From Micromonospora sp. NBC_01740 (lineage in GTDB: Bacteria; Actinomycetota; Actinomycetes; Mycobacteriales; Micromonosporaceae): a DNA stretch of 64,000 nucleotides. Every line of letters starts with the position of its first letter. Positions within the stretch are counted from its first letter, which is position 1. The position numbers and the translations under genes were made by a program. The stretch lies in contig NZ_CP109150.1 of NCBI RefSeq assembly GCF_035920365.1, forward strand, positions 4,526,001 through 4,590,000, read 5' to 3'. Positions 57,962 to 64,000 of the stretch are shown in pieces. The notes beneath the pieces are model-generated. The model was given only the letters and a program-made list of their open reading frames with translations, was not told where the DNA came from and ran no database searches.

Positions 57962-58933
57962 GTGGAGCGTACCGAGAAGATGCCTGCGGAGACCCGACCA
58001 CCTGGCGTGGCGACCGTCGATCCCGGCAGCGTCCTGCTGCCGGGCCACGACGTGCCGCTGGGGCGCTACACGACCGTTCGACGGCTGCTACCGCAGCGGC
58101 AGCGGCGGATGATCGGCGCCTGGTGCTTCGTGGACCACTTCGGCCCGGACGACGTGGCCGAGCGGCCAGGCATGGAGGTGCCGCCGCATCCGCACACCGG
58201 CCTGCAGACCGTGACCTGGCTGCTCGACGGGGAGATCCTGCACCGCGACAGCCTGGGCAACGTCCAACCGATCCGCCCCGGCCAGCTCAACGTGATGACC
58301 TCGGGGCACGGCATCGCGCATTCGGAGCGGTCGCCCGAGCGGCATCCGCCGCTGATGCACGGTGTGCAGCTCTGGGTGGCGCTGCCGGACCCGGCCCGCG
58401 CCGGGGCCGCCGACTTCGCCCACCACGCCGACCTGCCGCGCTGGCGCGACGGTGAACTGGACGTCGCCCTGCTGGTCGGCGAGCTCGCGGGCGAGCGGTC
58501 CCCGGCTCTGACGTACACCCCGCTGCTGGGCGCGCAGGTGGAGCTGCACGGATCCGCGCCGGCCACGCTGCCGCTGCGGCCCGACTTCGAGTACGGGCTG
58601 CTGGCCATGTCCGGCACCGCCGAGGTCGACGGGGTGCCGTTGACCCCGGGGGCGCTGCTCTACCTGGGCACCGGCCGGGAACGGCTCACCCTGACGGGCG
58701 CGCCGGGGAGCCGGCTGCTGCTGCTCGGCGGGGCCCCGTTCGAGGAGCCGCTGGTGATGTGGTGGAACTTCGTCGGCCGCTCGCACGAGGAGGTGGCCGC
58801 CGCGCGGGAGGACTGGATGGCCGGGCGTCGTTTCGGCGTCGTCGCCGACGATCCCGCCCCGCCGTTGCCCGCCCCGGCGCTGCCGACCACCCGCCTCAAG
58901 GCGCGCGACCGCAGCGGCGGGCTGCACGGCTGA
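57962..58933 (+). CDS. Pirin-family cupin protein
   Basis: 323 residues, bicupin. The metal-binding N-terminal cupin has GAWCFVDHFGPDDV, PPHPHTGLQTVTWLLDGEILHRDSLG and SGHGIAHSERS, all with the conserved His and Glu ligands. The C-terminal cupin is weaker. Pirins act as quercetinases or redox-responsive modulators. GTG 57962 follows TACAGT (57950-57955) by 6 nt, giving a leaderless mRNA; ATG 57980 is the alternative. Confidence 0.9.
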   Translation: MERTEKMPAETRPPGVATVDPGSVLLPGHDVPLGRYTTVRRLLPQRQRRMIGAWCFVDHFGPDDVAERPGMEVPPHPHTGLQTVTWLLDGEILHRDSLGNVQPIRPGQLNVMTSGHGIAHSERSPERHPPLMHGVQLWVALPDPARAGAADFAHHADLPRWRDGELDVALLVGELAGERSPALTYTPLLGAQVELHGSAPATLPLRPDFEYGLLAMSGTAEVDGVPLTPGALLYLGTGRERLTLTGAPGSRLLLLGGAPFEEPLVMWWNFVGRSHEEVAAAREDWMAGRRFGVVADDPAPPLPAPALPTTRLKARDRSGGLHG

Positions 58934-58975
58934 GGCAGGCAGGCGTGGCCGGGCGCGGCGCGGGTAGTCGCCGGC

Positions 58976-59641
58976 ATGCCGACCACATCCACTACCCGTG
59001 TCGAGGACAGGAAACGCCTGGTACGCCGGCTTGCCGGCACTGGGCGCGGCTTCGCCGAGCAGTACGGCTTCCGGGTCGTCAACAACCCGTCGAGCCTGTT
59101 CCAGGTGCTCTGTCTCGCCGTGCTGCTGGCCCGCCGGGGTGACTTCCGGCGGGCCGTGGACAGCGCGCACGCCCTGCCCGCCGCGGGCTGGGACAGCGCC
59201 GCCCGACTGGCCCGGTCCCTGCACGGCGACCGGGTACGCGTGCTTCGCGACAGCGGCCAGCGCGGTGACGTCGACGCGCTCGCTGACACGCTCGGCGATC
59301 TGGCGCGCGCCGTGGTGGAGCGCTACCGGGGCGACCTGCGCCGCCTGCGCGCGGTGGCCCACCACGACCCGGCCCGGGAGCGGGAACTGCTCACCGAACT
59401 GCCCGGGGTGGACGCCACGGTGGTCGACCTGTTCCTGCGCGAGGCCCAGGCGCTGTGGCGTGAGGTGGCGCCGGTGGCCGACCGGAGGGCGCTCGTCGCG
59501 GCCCGCCGGCTGGGACTGGGCCGCTCCGCCGACGACCTGGCGGGCCTGGCCGGCAGCGGGGAGTCCGAGCGCCTGGCCTGGCTGGTCGGGGCGTTGGCCC
59601 GGGTGGACCTGGAGAAGCGGTACGCGGAATTGGCCGCCTGA
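58976..59641 (+). CDS. HhH-GPD/endonuclease III-like protein
   Basis: 221 residues, all helical. NNPSSLFQVLCLAVLLARRG and LLTELPGVDATVVDLFLREAQALW follow the endonuclease III superfamily helix-hairpin-helix layout, but the lysine expected after the hairpin is missing and no iron-sulfur cysteines are present. It may be a diverged or inactive glycosylase. TAGTCG about 6 nt before the ATG suggests a leaderless start. Confidence 0.72.
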   Translation: MPTTSTTRVEDRKRLVRRLAGTGRGFAEQYGFRVVNNPSSLFQVLCLAVLLARRGDFRRAVDSAHALPAAGWDSAARLARSLHGDRVRVLRDSGQRGDVDALADTLGDLARAVVERYRGDLRRLRAVAHHDPARERELLTELPGVDATVVDLFLREAQALWREVAPVADRRALVAARRLGLGRSADDLAGLAGSGESERLAWLVGALARVDLEKRYAELAA

Positions 59642-59898
59642 CGCGGTGGTGGGCTGGCCCACACTTCCTTCGTAATCGTCCGAACGGGTGATGTTTCATC
59701 GTATGATGGTCGCGGCACTGATGCCCGCCCGGTTCGGGCGTGCATCGACCGCCTGGTGGTCGCGGCCCGGTTCGGGCCCGACCGGCCACCGGACAGGTTC
59801 TGTGTGGCGCCCCGGTCGCGGTTCGCGACGGGGGCGCCCGCCTGTCCGGCAACTCCCGCCCTCCGCCGGGCGTCGGCCCACTCCACGCGGATGCCGGC

Positions 59899-60552
59899 TC
59901 ATCTCGCCAGGCCGGCCAGCAGGTTCACCGTGACCGCGATGATGAACGCCCCGAACAGGTACGACACCATCGAGTGCCGCAGGACCGTCCGGCGCATCTC
60001 GTTGCTGGTCAGAGCTGTGTCGGAGACCTGGAAGGTCATTCCGACGGTGAACGCCAGGTAGGCGAAGTCCGAGTAGCGGGGCGGCTCCGACTGGTTGAAG
60101 TCGATCCCACCGTCGGGCCCCGTGTAGTAGATCCGCGCGTACCGGGCGGCGAACACCGTGTGCACCACCAGCCAGGACAGCAGTACGCTCAGCACGGCCA
60201 GCCCGCCGTAGACGTCGCGGGCGGGCGTGGCGGGCGCCCCGTGCGCGCTGGTCACCACGACGCCGACGGCCAGCAGGCTGGCCAGGCAGGCGGCGAGCAG
60301 CAGCGCGTCACGCGCCGCCCGGTTCGGGTCCTCGTGCACGGCCAGTCGGGCCGTCCCCCGCGCGTCCATCGGCCACAGCCGGTGCCAGACCAGCACCAGC
60401 CAGCTCAACGCCGCGGCGTCCCAGCCGGCCAGCGGCGCCAGCGCCGGCGTGACGGCCAGCGCGGTGAGCCCGCCGGCCACCAGGCCGATCGCGCCCATCA
60501 CGGTGAGCTGGAGCGCGGCCGGGGTGTGCCCGACCGGCCCGCGCGTCGTCAT
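59899..60552 (-). CDS. DUF1345 membrane protein
   Basis: 217 residues, five predicted membrane helices. The family signature is FNQSEPPRYSDFAYLAFTVGMTFQVSDTALTSNEMRRTVLRHSMVSYLFGAFIIA. Function is unknown. Its ATG overlaps the stop of a low-complexity ORF upstream (ATGA). The 257 nt on the other side of the stop hold only short GCCCGGTTCGGGC direct repeats that I can recognise. Confidence 0.88.
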   Translation of the reverse strand: MTTRGPVGHTPAALQLTVMGAIGLVAGGLTALAVTPALAPLAGWDAAALSWLVLVWHRLWPMDARGTARLAVHEDPNRAARDALLLAACLASLLAVGVVVTSAHGAPATPARDVYGGLAVLSVLLSWLVVHTVFAARYARIYYTGPDGGIDFNQSEPPRYSDFAYLAFTVGMTFQVSDTALTSNEMRRTVLRHSMVSYLFGAFIIAVTVNLLAGLAR

Positions 60553-60749
60553 CCGTCACCGGCACGGGCCCGCTCGGCGCGGGCGCCATGCTCCGGCCCG
60601 AACGTGCCCAGTGTGGACGTGCCCGGCGTGCCCGGCCCAACCGTGCTCGACCTGGACGTGCCCGACCCGGACGTGCCCGGTGCGCCCGGCGTGGACGTGC
60701 CCGGCTCGGACGTGCCCGGCCCGGGCGCGTCGTCGGCCCGCGACAGCAA
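60549..60749 (-). CDS. Low-complexity Gly/Thr/Ser/Pro ORF between DUF2795 and DUF1345 genes
   Basis: 66 codons from a TTG placed 3 nt after the DUF2795 stop; the stop overlaps the DUF1345 ATG. The middle repeats GTSxPG-type units coded by the tandem repeat at 60605-60722. Position between two coupled genes argues for translation, but the sequence is unlike a folded protein, so it may only be a repeat bridging the operon. Confidence 0.35.
   Translation of the reverse strand: MLSRADDAPGPGTSEPGTSTPGAPGTSGSGTSRSSTVGPGTPGTSTLGTFGPEHGARAERARAGDG
60605..60722. repeat. GGACGTGCCCGG-type short tandem repeats
   Basis: About eight diverged 12-15-bp copies with the core GGACGTGCCCGG. They keep a multiple-of-three period, so the low-complexity ORF on the minus strand stays open through them. 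Confidence 0.75.
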
Positions 60750-60752
60750 GGG

Positions 60753-61025
60753 TCAGATGCCGCGCAGGTGCTGCGACACGCGCTGGTGCCGCTTGTCCCG
60801 GGCCTGCGCCGCCCGCTGCGCGGAGCTCACCTCCGGGGCCGCCTCGATGCCCGCGGAACGGGCCACCTCGTTGCCGTTGGCGTAGTCGACCGGCGGCAGG
60901 GCCCGCAACGCGCGCAGCACGTCCGGCGGGGCGCCCTCCCGTTCGGCCTCGCGTACCACGTCGTCCTTCTCGGCCGGGTAGTCCAGGCTCGACAGGTACT
61001 GCAGCACGTCGGCGTAACTCGCCAT
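60753..61025 (-). CDS. DUF2795 family protein
   Basis: 90 residues. The DUF2795 pattern is YADVLQYLSSLDYPAEKDDVVREAEREGAPPDVLRALRALP, followed by a charged helical tail. These small proteins are common in actinomycetes near stress genes, without known function. GGAGGAG 8 nt before the ATG. The divergent DUF2267 gene starts 153 nt away. Confidence 0.88.
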   Translation of the reverse strand: MASYADVLQYLSSLDYPAEKDDVVREAEREGAPPDVLRALRALPPVDYANGNEVARSAGIEAAPEVSSAQRAAQARDKRHQRVSQHLRGI

Positions 61026-61178
61026 GGTGTCGGCTCCTCCGGGGCATCGATCCGGTCACGACCGGCGGCGGTTACCCGCCCGGCGGGCCGTCACGCGCCG
61101 TGCCGCGCGGAAATCCCGTCGTTTCCCGGCCGCGCCGGCGGGTACGCGCAGGCCCCGACGCAGCCTGAAGGAGCCCGG

Positions 61179-61589
61179 ATGAACTACGACACCTTCGTCG
61201 ACCAGGTCGCCCAGCGCACCCGTACCTCCTCGGAGCAGGCGGTGACGCTGACCCGGGCGACGCTGGAGACCCTCGCCGAGCGGCTGACCGGCGGGGAGGT
61301 GCTGGACCTGGCGGCCCAGCTGCCCAAGCCGTTGCAGCTCGTGTTGAAGCCGAGGCCGGGTACCGAGTCGGCGGAGCGGTTCGGCGCGGCCGAGTTCGTC
61401 GCCCGCGTCGCCGTACGGGCCGGGGTGACCGAGCCGGCGGCGCGCGACGCCGCCCGGGCGGTCTTCGTCACCCTGCGCGAGGCGATCAGCGGCGGCGAGT
61501 TCGACGACGTGGTGATGCAGCTCCCGCGCGACTTCCGGGACATGGTCGAGCCCGCGATGGCGCCGGGCGCCACCCTGCGTCGCCCCTGA
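61179..61589 (+). CDS. DUF2267 family protein (paralogue of 32645)
   Basis: 136 residues. MNYDTFVDQVAQRTRTSSEQAVTLTRATLETLAERL and EFVARVAVRAGVTEPAARDAARAVFVTLREAISGGEFDDVVMQLPRDF are the two DUF2267 repeats. GAAGGAG 5 nt before the ATG. It has the same domain order and length as the protein at 32645, 28 kb away. Function unknown. Confidence 0.88.
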   Translation: MNYDTFVDQVAQRTRTSSEQAVTLTRATLETLAERLTGGEVLDLAAQLPKPLQLVLKPRPGTESAERFGAAEFVARVAVRAGVTEPAARDAARAVFVTLREAISGGEFDDVVMQLPRDFRDMVEPAMAPGATLRRP

Positions 61590-61674
61590 CCCTGCCGCCC
61601 GCCCGGCGACGCCGGCCGGACTTCCACCCGGTGCTGCCGGCGCACGGTGCCGCCCGCCGCGGTGGTGCGCCGCC

Positions 61675-62841
61675 TCAGGCGACGGCGCCGGCGGCGCGCA
61701 GGGCGGCGACCCGCTCCGGGGCGAAGCCCGCCCCGGCCAGCAGTTCGTCGGTGTGCTCGCCCGGCTGGGGCGGGGGGCGGCGCAGCGCGGTGGGAGTGCC
61801 CGAGAAGCGGGGCGCCGGTGCCGGCTGGGTGACCCCGTCCCGCTGGACGAAGGTGCCCCGCGCGGCCAGGTGCGGGTGCTCCGGCGCCTCCCGCCAGTCC
61901 AGCACCGGCGCCACGCAGGCGTCCGAGGAGCCCAGCAGCGCCGTCCACTCGTCCCTGGTCCGGGTGCGGAACACCCGCGCCCACGACCGGCGCAGCGCCG
62001 GCCAGTTCGCCGGGTCGGTGCGGTCCAGCGCCTCGTCCGGGGCCAGCGGGAAGCCGGTGCGCCGGACGAGCTCGTCGTAGAACCGTGGCTCCAGTGCGCC
62101 GACCGCCAGATGCCGGCCGTCGGCGCACTCGTAGGTGTCGTAGAAGGGAGCGCCGCCGTCGAGCAGGTTCACCCCGCGCGCGTCCTGCCACATGCCGAGC
62201 CGGCGCAGCGCGTGGATCTGGGTGCTGAGCACCGCCACGCCGTCGACGATGGCCGCGTCGACCACCTGGCCCCGCGCGCCGCCGCGCACCGCGTACAGGG
62301 CGGAGACCAGGCCGAGGGCGAGCATCATCCCGCCGCCGCCGAAGTCGCCGAGCAGGTTCAACGGCGGCACCGGGCGCTCGCCGGCCCGGCCGATCCCGTG
62401 CAGCGCGCCCGTCAACGCGAGGTAGTCGATGTCGTGCCCCGCGTACGGCGCCGCCGGGCCGTCCTGTCCCCAGCCGGTCATCCGGCCGTAGACCAGCCGG
62501 GGATTCGCCGCGAGGCAGTCCGCCGGGCCGACCCCGAGGCGCTCGGTGACCCCCGGGCGGAACCCCTCGATGAGCGCGTCGGCGTCGGCGACCAGGGCCA
62601 GCACCACCTCCCGCCCGCCGGGGGACTTCAGGTCGACCCCGATCGAGCGGCGTCCCCGGTTGAGCAGGTCCGGGTGCGGGGTGCCGAAGGCGTCCGGGTC
62701 GACGTCCGTGGCCCGGTCCACCCGGACCACGTCCGCGCCCAGGTCGGCCAGCATCATCGCGGCGAACGGGCCGGGACCGATGCCGGCCAGCTCGATCACC
62801 CGTACGCCGGCCAGCGGGCCGGCCGGGACGTCCTCGGTCAT
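61675..62841 (-). CDS. CaiB/BaiF-family CoA transferase, alpha-methylacyl-CoA racemase type
   Basis: 388 residues. The family opening is GVRVIELAGIGPGPFAAMMLADLGADVVRVD. NRGRRSIGVDLKSPGGREVVLAL, YGRMTGWGQDGPAAPYAGHDIDYLALTGALHGIG and GGAPFYDTYECADGRHLAVGALEPRFYDEL are as in AMACR/MCR. It probably inverts the C2 methyl group of branched acyl-CoA, feeding beta-oxidation, or transfers CoA. TATGGT lies 6 nt before the ATG on the minus strand, so a leaderless start is likely. Confidence 0.9.
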   Translation of the reverse strand: MTEDVPAGPLAGVRVIELAGIGPGPFAAMMLADLGADVVRVDRATDVDPDAFGTPHPDLLNRGRRSIGVDLKSPGGREVVLALVADADALIEGFRPGVTERLGVGPADCLAANPRLVYGRMTGWGQDGPAAPYAGHDIDYLALTGALHGIGRAGERPVPPLNLLGDFGGGGMMLALGLVSALYAVRGGARGQVVDAAIVDGVAVLSTQIHALRRLGMWQDARGVNLLDGGAPFYDTYECADGRHLAVGALEPRFYDELVRRTGFPLAPDEALDRTDPANWPALRRSWARVFRTRTRDEWTALLGSSDACVAPVLDWREAPEHPHLAARGTFVQRDGVTQPAPAPRFSGTPTALRRPPPQPGEHTDELLAGAGFAPERVAALRAAGAVA

Positions 62842-62914
62842 CGGCACACCATAGGCGAGGCGCGTTTGCGTCGTAAGGGGCCGGGAACCCGCCCGCCGAG
62901 AAGCGGGAGGTGGC

Positions 62915-64000
62915 GTGGTCGACGACCGGATCAGGGTGGCCATGCTGCACGGTCCCGGTCGGCCCGACGCCGACGGCGTCAGCGACTACGTGACGCACCT
63001 GGTCGAGGCGCTCGACGGCGTCGGTGTCGAGGTGACCCCGGTGCCGGTGCGCCCCGACGCCGACCGGGAACGCTGGCGGGCCGCCACCGCCCGGGCCGCC
63101 CGCCGGGTCCGCGAGCTGGCCCCCGACGTGGTGCACGTGCAGTTCGCCCCGTCGGCGTACCGGTTCTCGGGTCAGCCTGGACTGCTGCCGTGGCGGCTGC
63201 CCCGGCGGGCGCCGCTGGTCACCACCCTGCACGAGTACGGCTGGTGGGCCTGCCCCGGCTGGCTGCCGACCCGGCTCTGGTCGGCGCTGGAGCGGGCCCG
63301 CTGCTGGGACCGGGAGTCCGGCCGACTGGTGCCGGCCAGCGCGGCCGTGATCGTCACGAATCCCGGCCACGGCGACGTGGTCCACGCGCGTACCGGCCGG
63401 CGGGCCACGCACATCCCGATCGCGCCGAACGTCGTCGACCGCGTCGGCGCGTCCACCGCGGGGCTGCGCCTGCGGGCGGAGCTGGGCCTGCCGGAGGGCG
63501 CGCCGCTGCTGGCCTTCTTCGGTTTCGTGCACCCGGTGAAGGGACTGCGGTACCTGATCGAGGCGCTGCCGGAGCTGCGTCGCGACCATCCGGACCTGCG
63601 GCTGCTGGTGGTCGGCGGGTTCACCTCGCAGGCGCTGCCCGAGCGGGAGGCGCGCGCGTTCCGCGCCGAGCTGACCGGGCTGGCCCACCGATGCGGGGTG
63701 GTCGACGCGGTGACGTTCACCGGGCACCTGCCCGCCGACCGGGTCTCCGCCGCGCTGCACGCCGCCGACGTGGCGGTGCTGCCGTTCACCACGGGGGTGA
63801 GCACGAAGAGCGGCGCCCTGCTCGCCGCGCTCGCGCACGGCGTGCCGACCGCGGTGACGCAGTCAGACGCAGGCGACGACGGGCCGCACCGCAGCGGCGC
63901 GGTGGCGGTGATCGGCGCGCGCCGGGACAGTGCCGCGATCGCGCGTACCGTCGGCAGGCTGCTCGCCGATCCGGTGCTGCGCCGCCGGCTCGCCGAGCGC
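62915..64000 (+). CDS. GT4-type glycosyltransferase, cut by the right edge
   Basis: At least 362 codons, open to the window end. The N-terminal Rossmann domain begins RIRVAMLHGPGRPDADGVSDYVTHLVEAL, with DVVHVQFAPSAYRFSGQPG and LVTTLHEYGWW. The C-terminal domain has LAFFGFVHPVKGLRYLIEALPEL, VTFTGHLPADRVSAALHAADVAVLPF and STKSGALLAALAHGVPTAVT. The motif order is that of GT4/GT1 retaining enzymes that use nucleotide sugars; the substrate is unknown. GGGAGG lies 4-5 nt before the GTG. The divergent gap to the CaiB-type gene is 73 nt. Confidence 0.88.
   Translation, partial: MVDDRIRVAMLHGPGRPDADGVSDYVTHLVEALDGVGVEVTPVPVRPDADRERWRAATARAARRVRELAPDVVHVQFAPSAYRFSGQPGLLPWRLPRRAPLVTTLHEYGWWACPGWLPTRLWSALERARCWDRESGRLVPASAAVIVTNPGHGDVVHARTGRRATHIPIAPNVVDRVGASTAGLRLRAELGLPEGAPLLAFFGFVHPVKGLRYLIEALPELRRDHPDLRLLVVGGFTSQALPEREARAFRAELTGLAHRCGVVDAVTFTGHLPADRVSAALHAADVAVLPFTTGVSTKSGALLAALAHGVPTAVTQSDAGDDGPHRSGAVAVIGARRDSAAIARTVGRLLADPVLRRRLAER

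Noticed and set aside
59642..59898. tRNA-like segment with repeated GCCCGGTTCGGGC
   Set aside because: No cloverleaf could be drawn around it; it is a short direct repeat.

Overview
The window looks like chromosomal DNA from a high-GC actinomycete, most probably a Micromonospora or close relative. This is inferred from the very high G+C, the many GTG/TTG starts, the frequent 3-4 nt gene overlaps, the -10 elements placed 6-9 nt before start codons (leaderless mRNAs), the many short tandem repeats between genes, and the gene families (EccB, DUF397/XRE pairs, PknG-GlnH-GlnX, PF04672 methyltransferases). I saw no rRNA, tRNA, CRISPR array, transposase or phage gene.

Layout. 1-5.6 kb: minus-strand operon glnX-glnH-unknown-pknG plus a gene cut by the left edge (amino-acid sensing kinase pathway). 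5.9-9.5 kb: PucR-type regulator divergent from a ferredoxin-type reductase and a fatty-acyl desaturase. 9.5-10.9 kb: a leaderless alanine-rich leader peptide, a terminator-like hairpin and a hairpin that hides the ribosome binding site, ahead of a catalytic-core-only alanyl-tRNA synthetase homologue. 11-17.4 kb: secreted pectate lyase with operator and promoter, large acyl-CoA dehydrogenase, small unknown gene, FadD-type acyl-CoA ligase. 17.5-19 kb: small membrane protein, repeats, a long inverted repeat, a spermidine-synthase-like gene and an alcohol dehydrogenase fragment. 19.3-22.9 kb: persulfide-response cluster (CstR, metallo-beta-lactamase/rhodanese fusion, rhodanese, TauE/SafE permease) with two CsoR/CstR-type operators. 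23-25.9 kb: orphan eccB, methyltransferase, acetyltransferase. 25.9-32.5 kb: carbohydrate ABC transporter divergent from a dehydrogenase, a sugar isomerase and a GH63-like glycosidase. 32.6-39.1 kb: DUF2267 protein, type II thioesterase, SyrP-like oxygenase, serpin-like protein, D,D-carboxypeptidase, BCCT transporter.

39.2-47.1 kb is the most unusual part. It holds a P-loop kinase-like protein; a fusion of a uracil-DNA-glycosylase fold with an arginine-type ADP-ribosyltransferase (ART) domain; a divergent macro-domain protein; a PrfH-RtcB pair (ribosome rescue and RNA ligation); a VOC protein; a class D beta-lactamase; a DUF4291 protein; and an orphan PemK/MazF-like protein. I read it as a nucleic-acid damage, repair and defence neighbourhood. 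The glycosylase-ART/macro pair is the best candidate here for an undescribed system.

47.1-64 kb: flavodoxin-fold oxidoreductase, minimal diguanylate cyclase, DUF397/XRE regulator pair, PF04672 methyltransferase, LacI regulator with its own operator, Ser/Thr kinase, MOSC protein, DedA protein, a secreted Rpf/lysozyme-like protein behind a structured leader with a coupled short ORF, pirin, HhH-family protein, DUF1345, DUF2795 and DUF2267 proteins, a CaiB/AMACR-type enzyme, and a glycosyltransferase cut by the right edge.

All family names come from reading motifs by eye. No database search or folding calculation was run.
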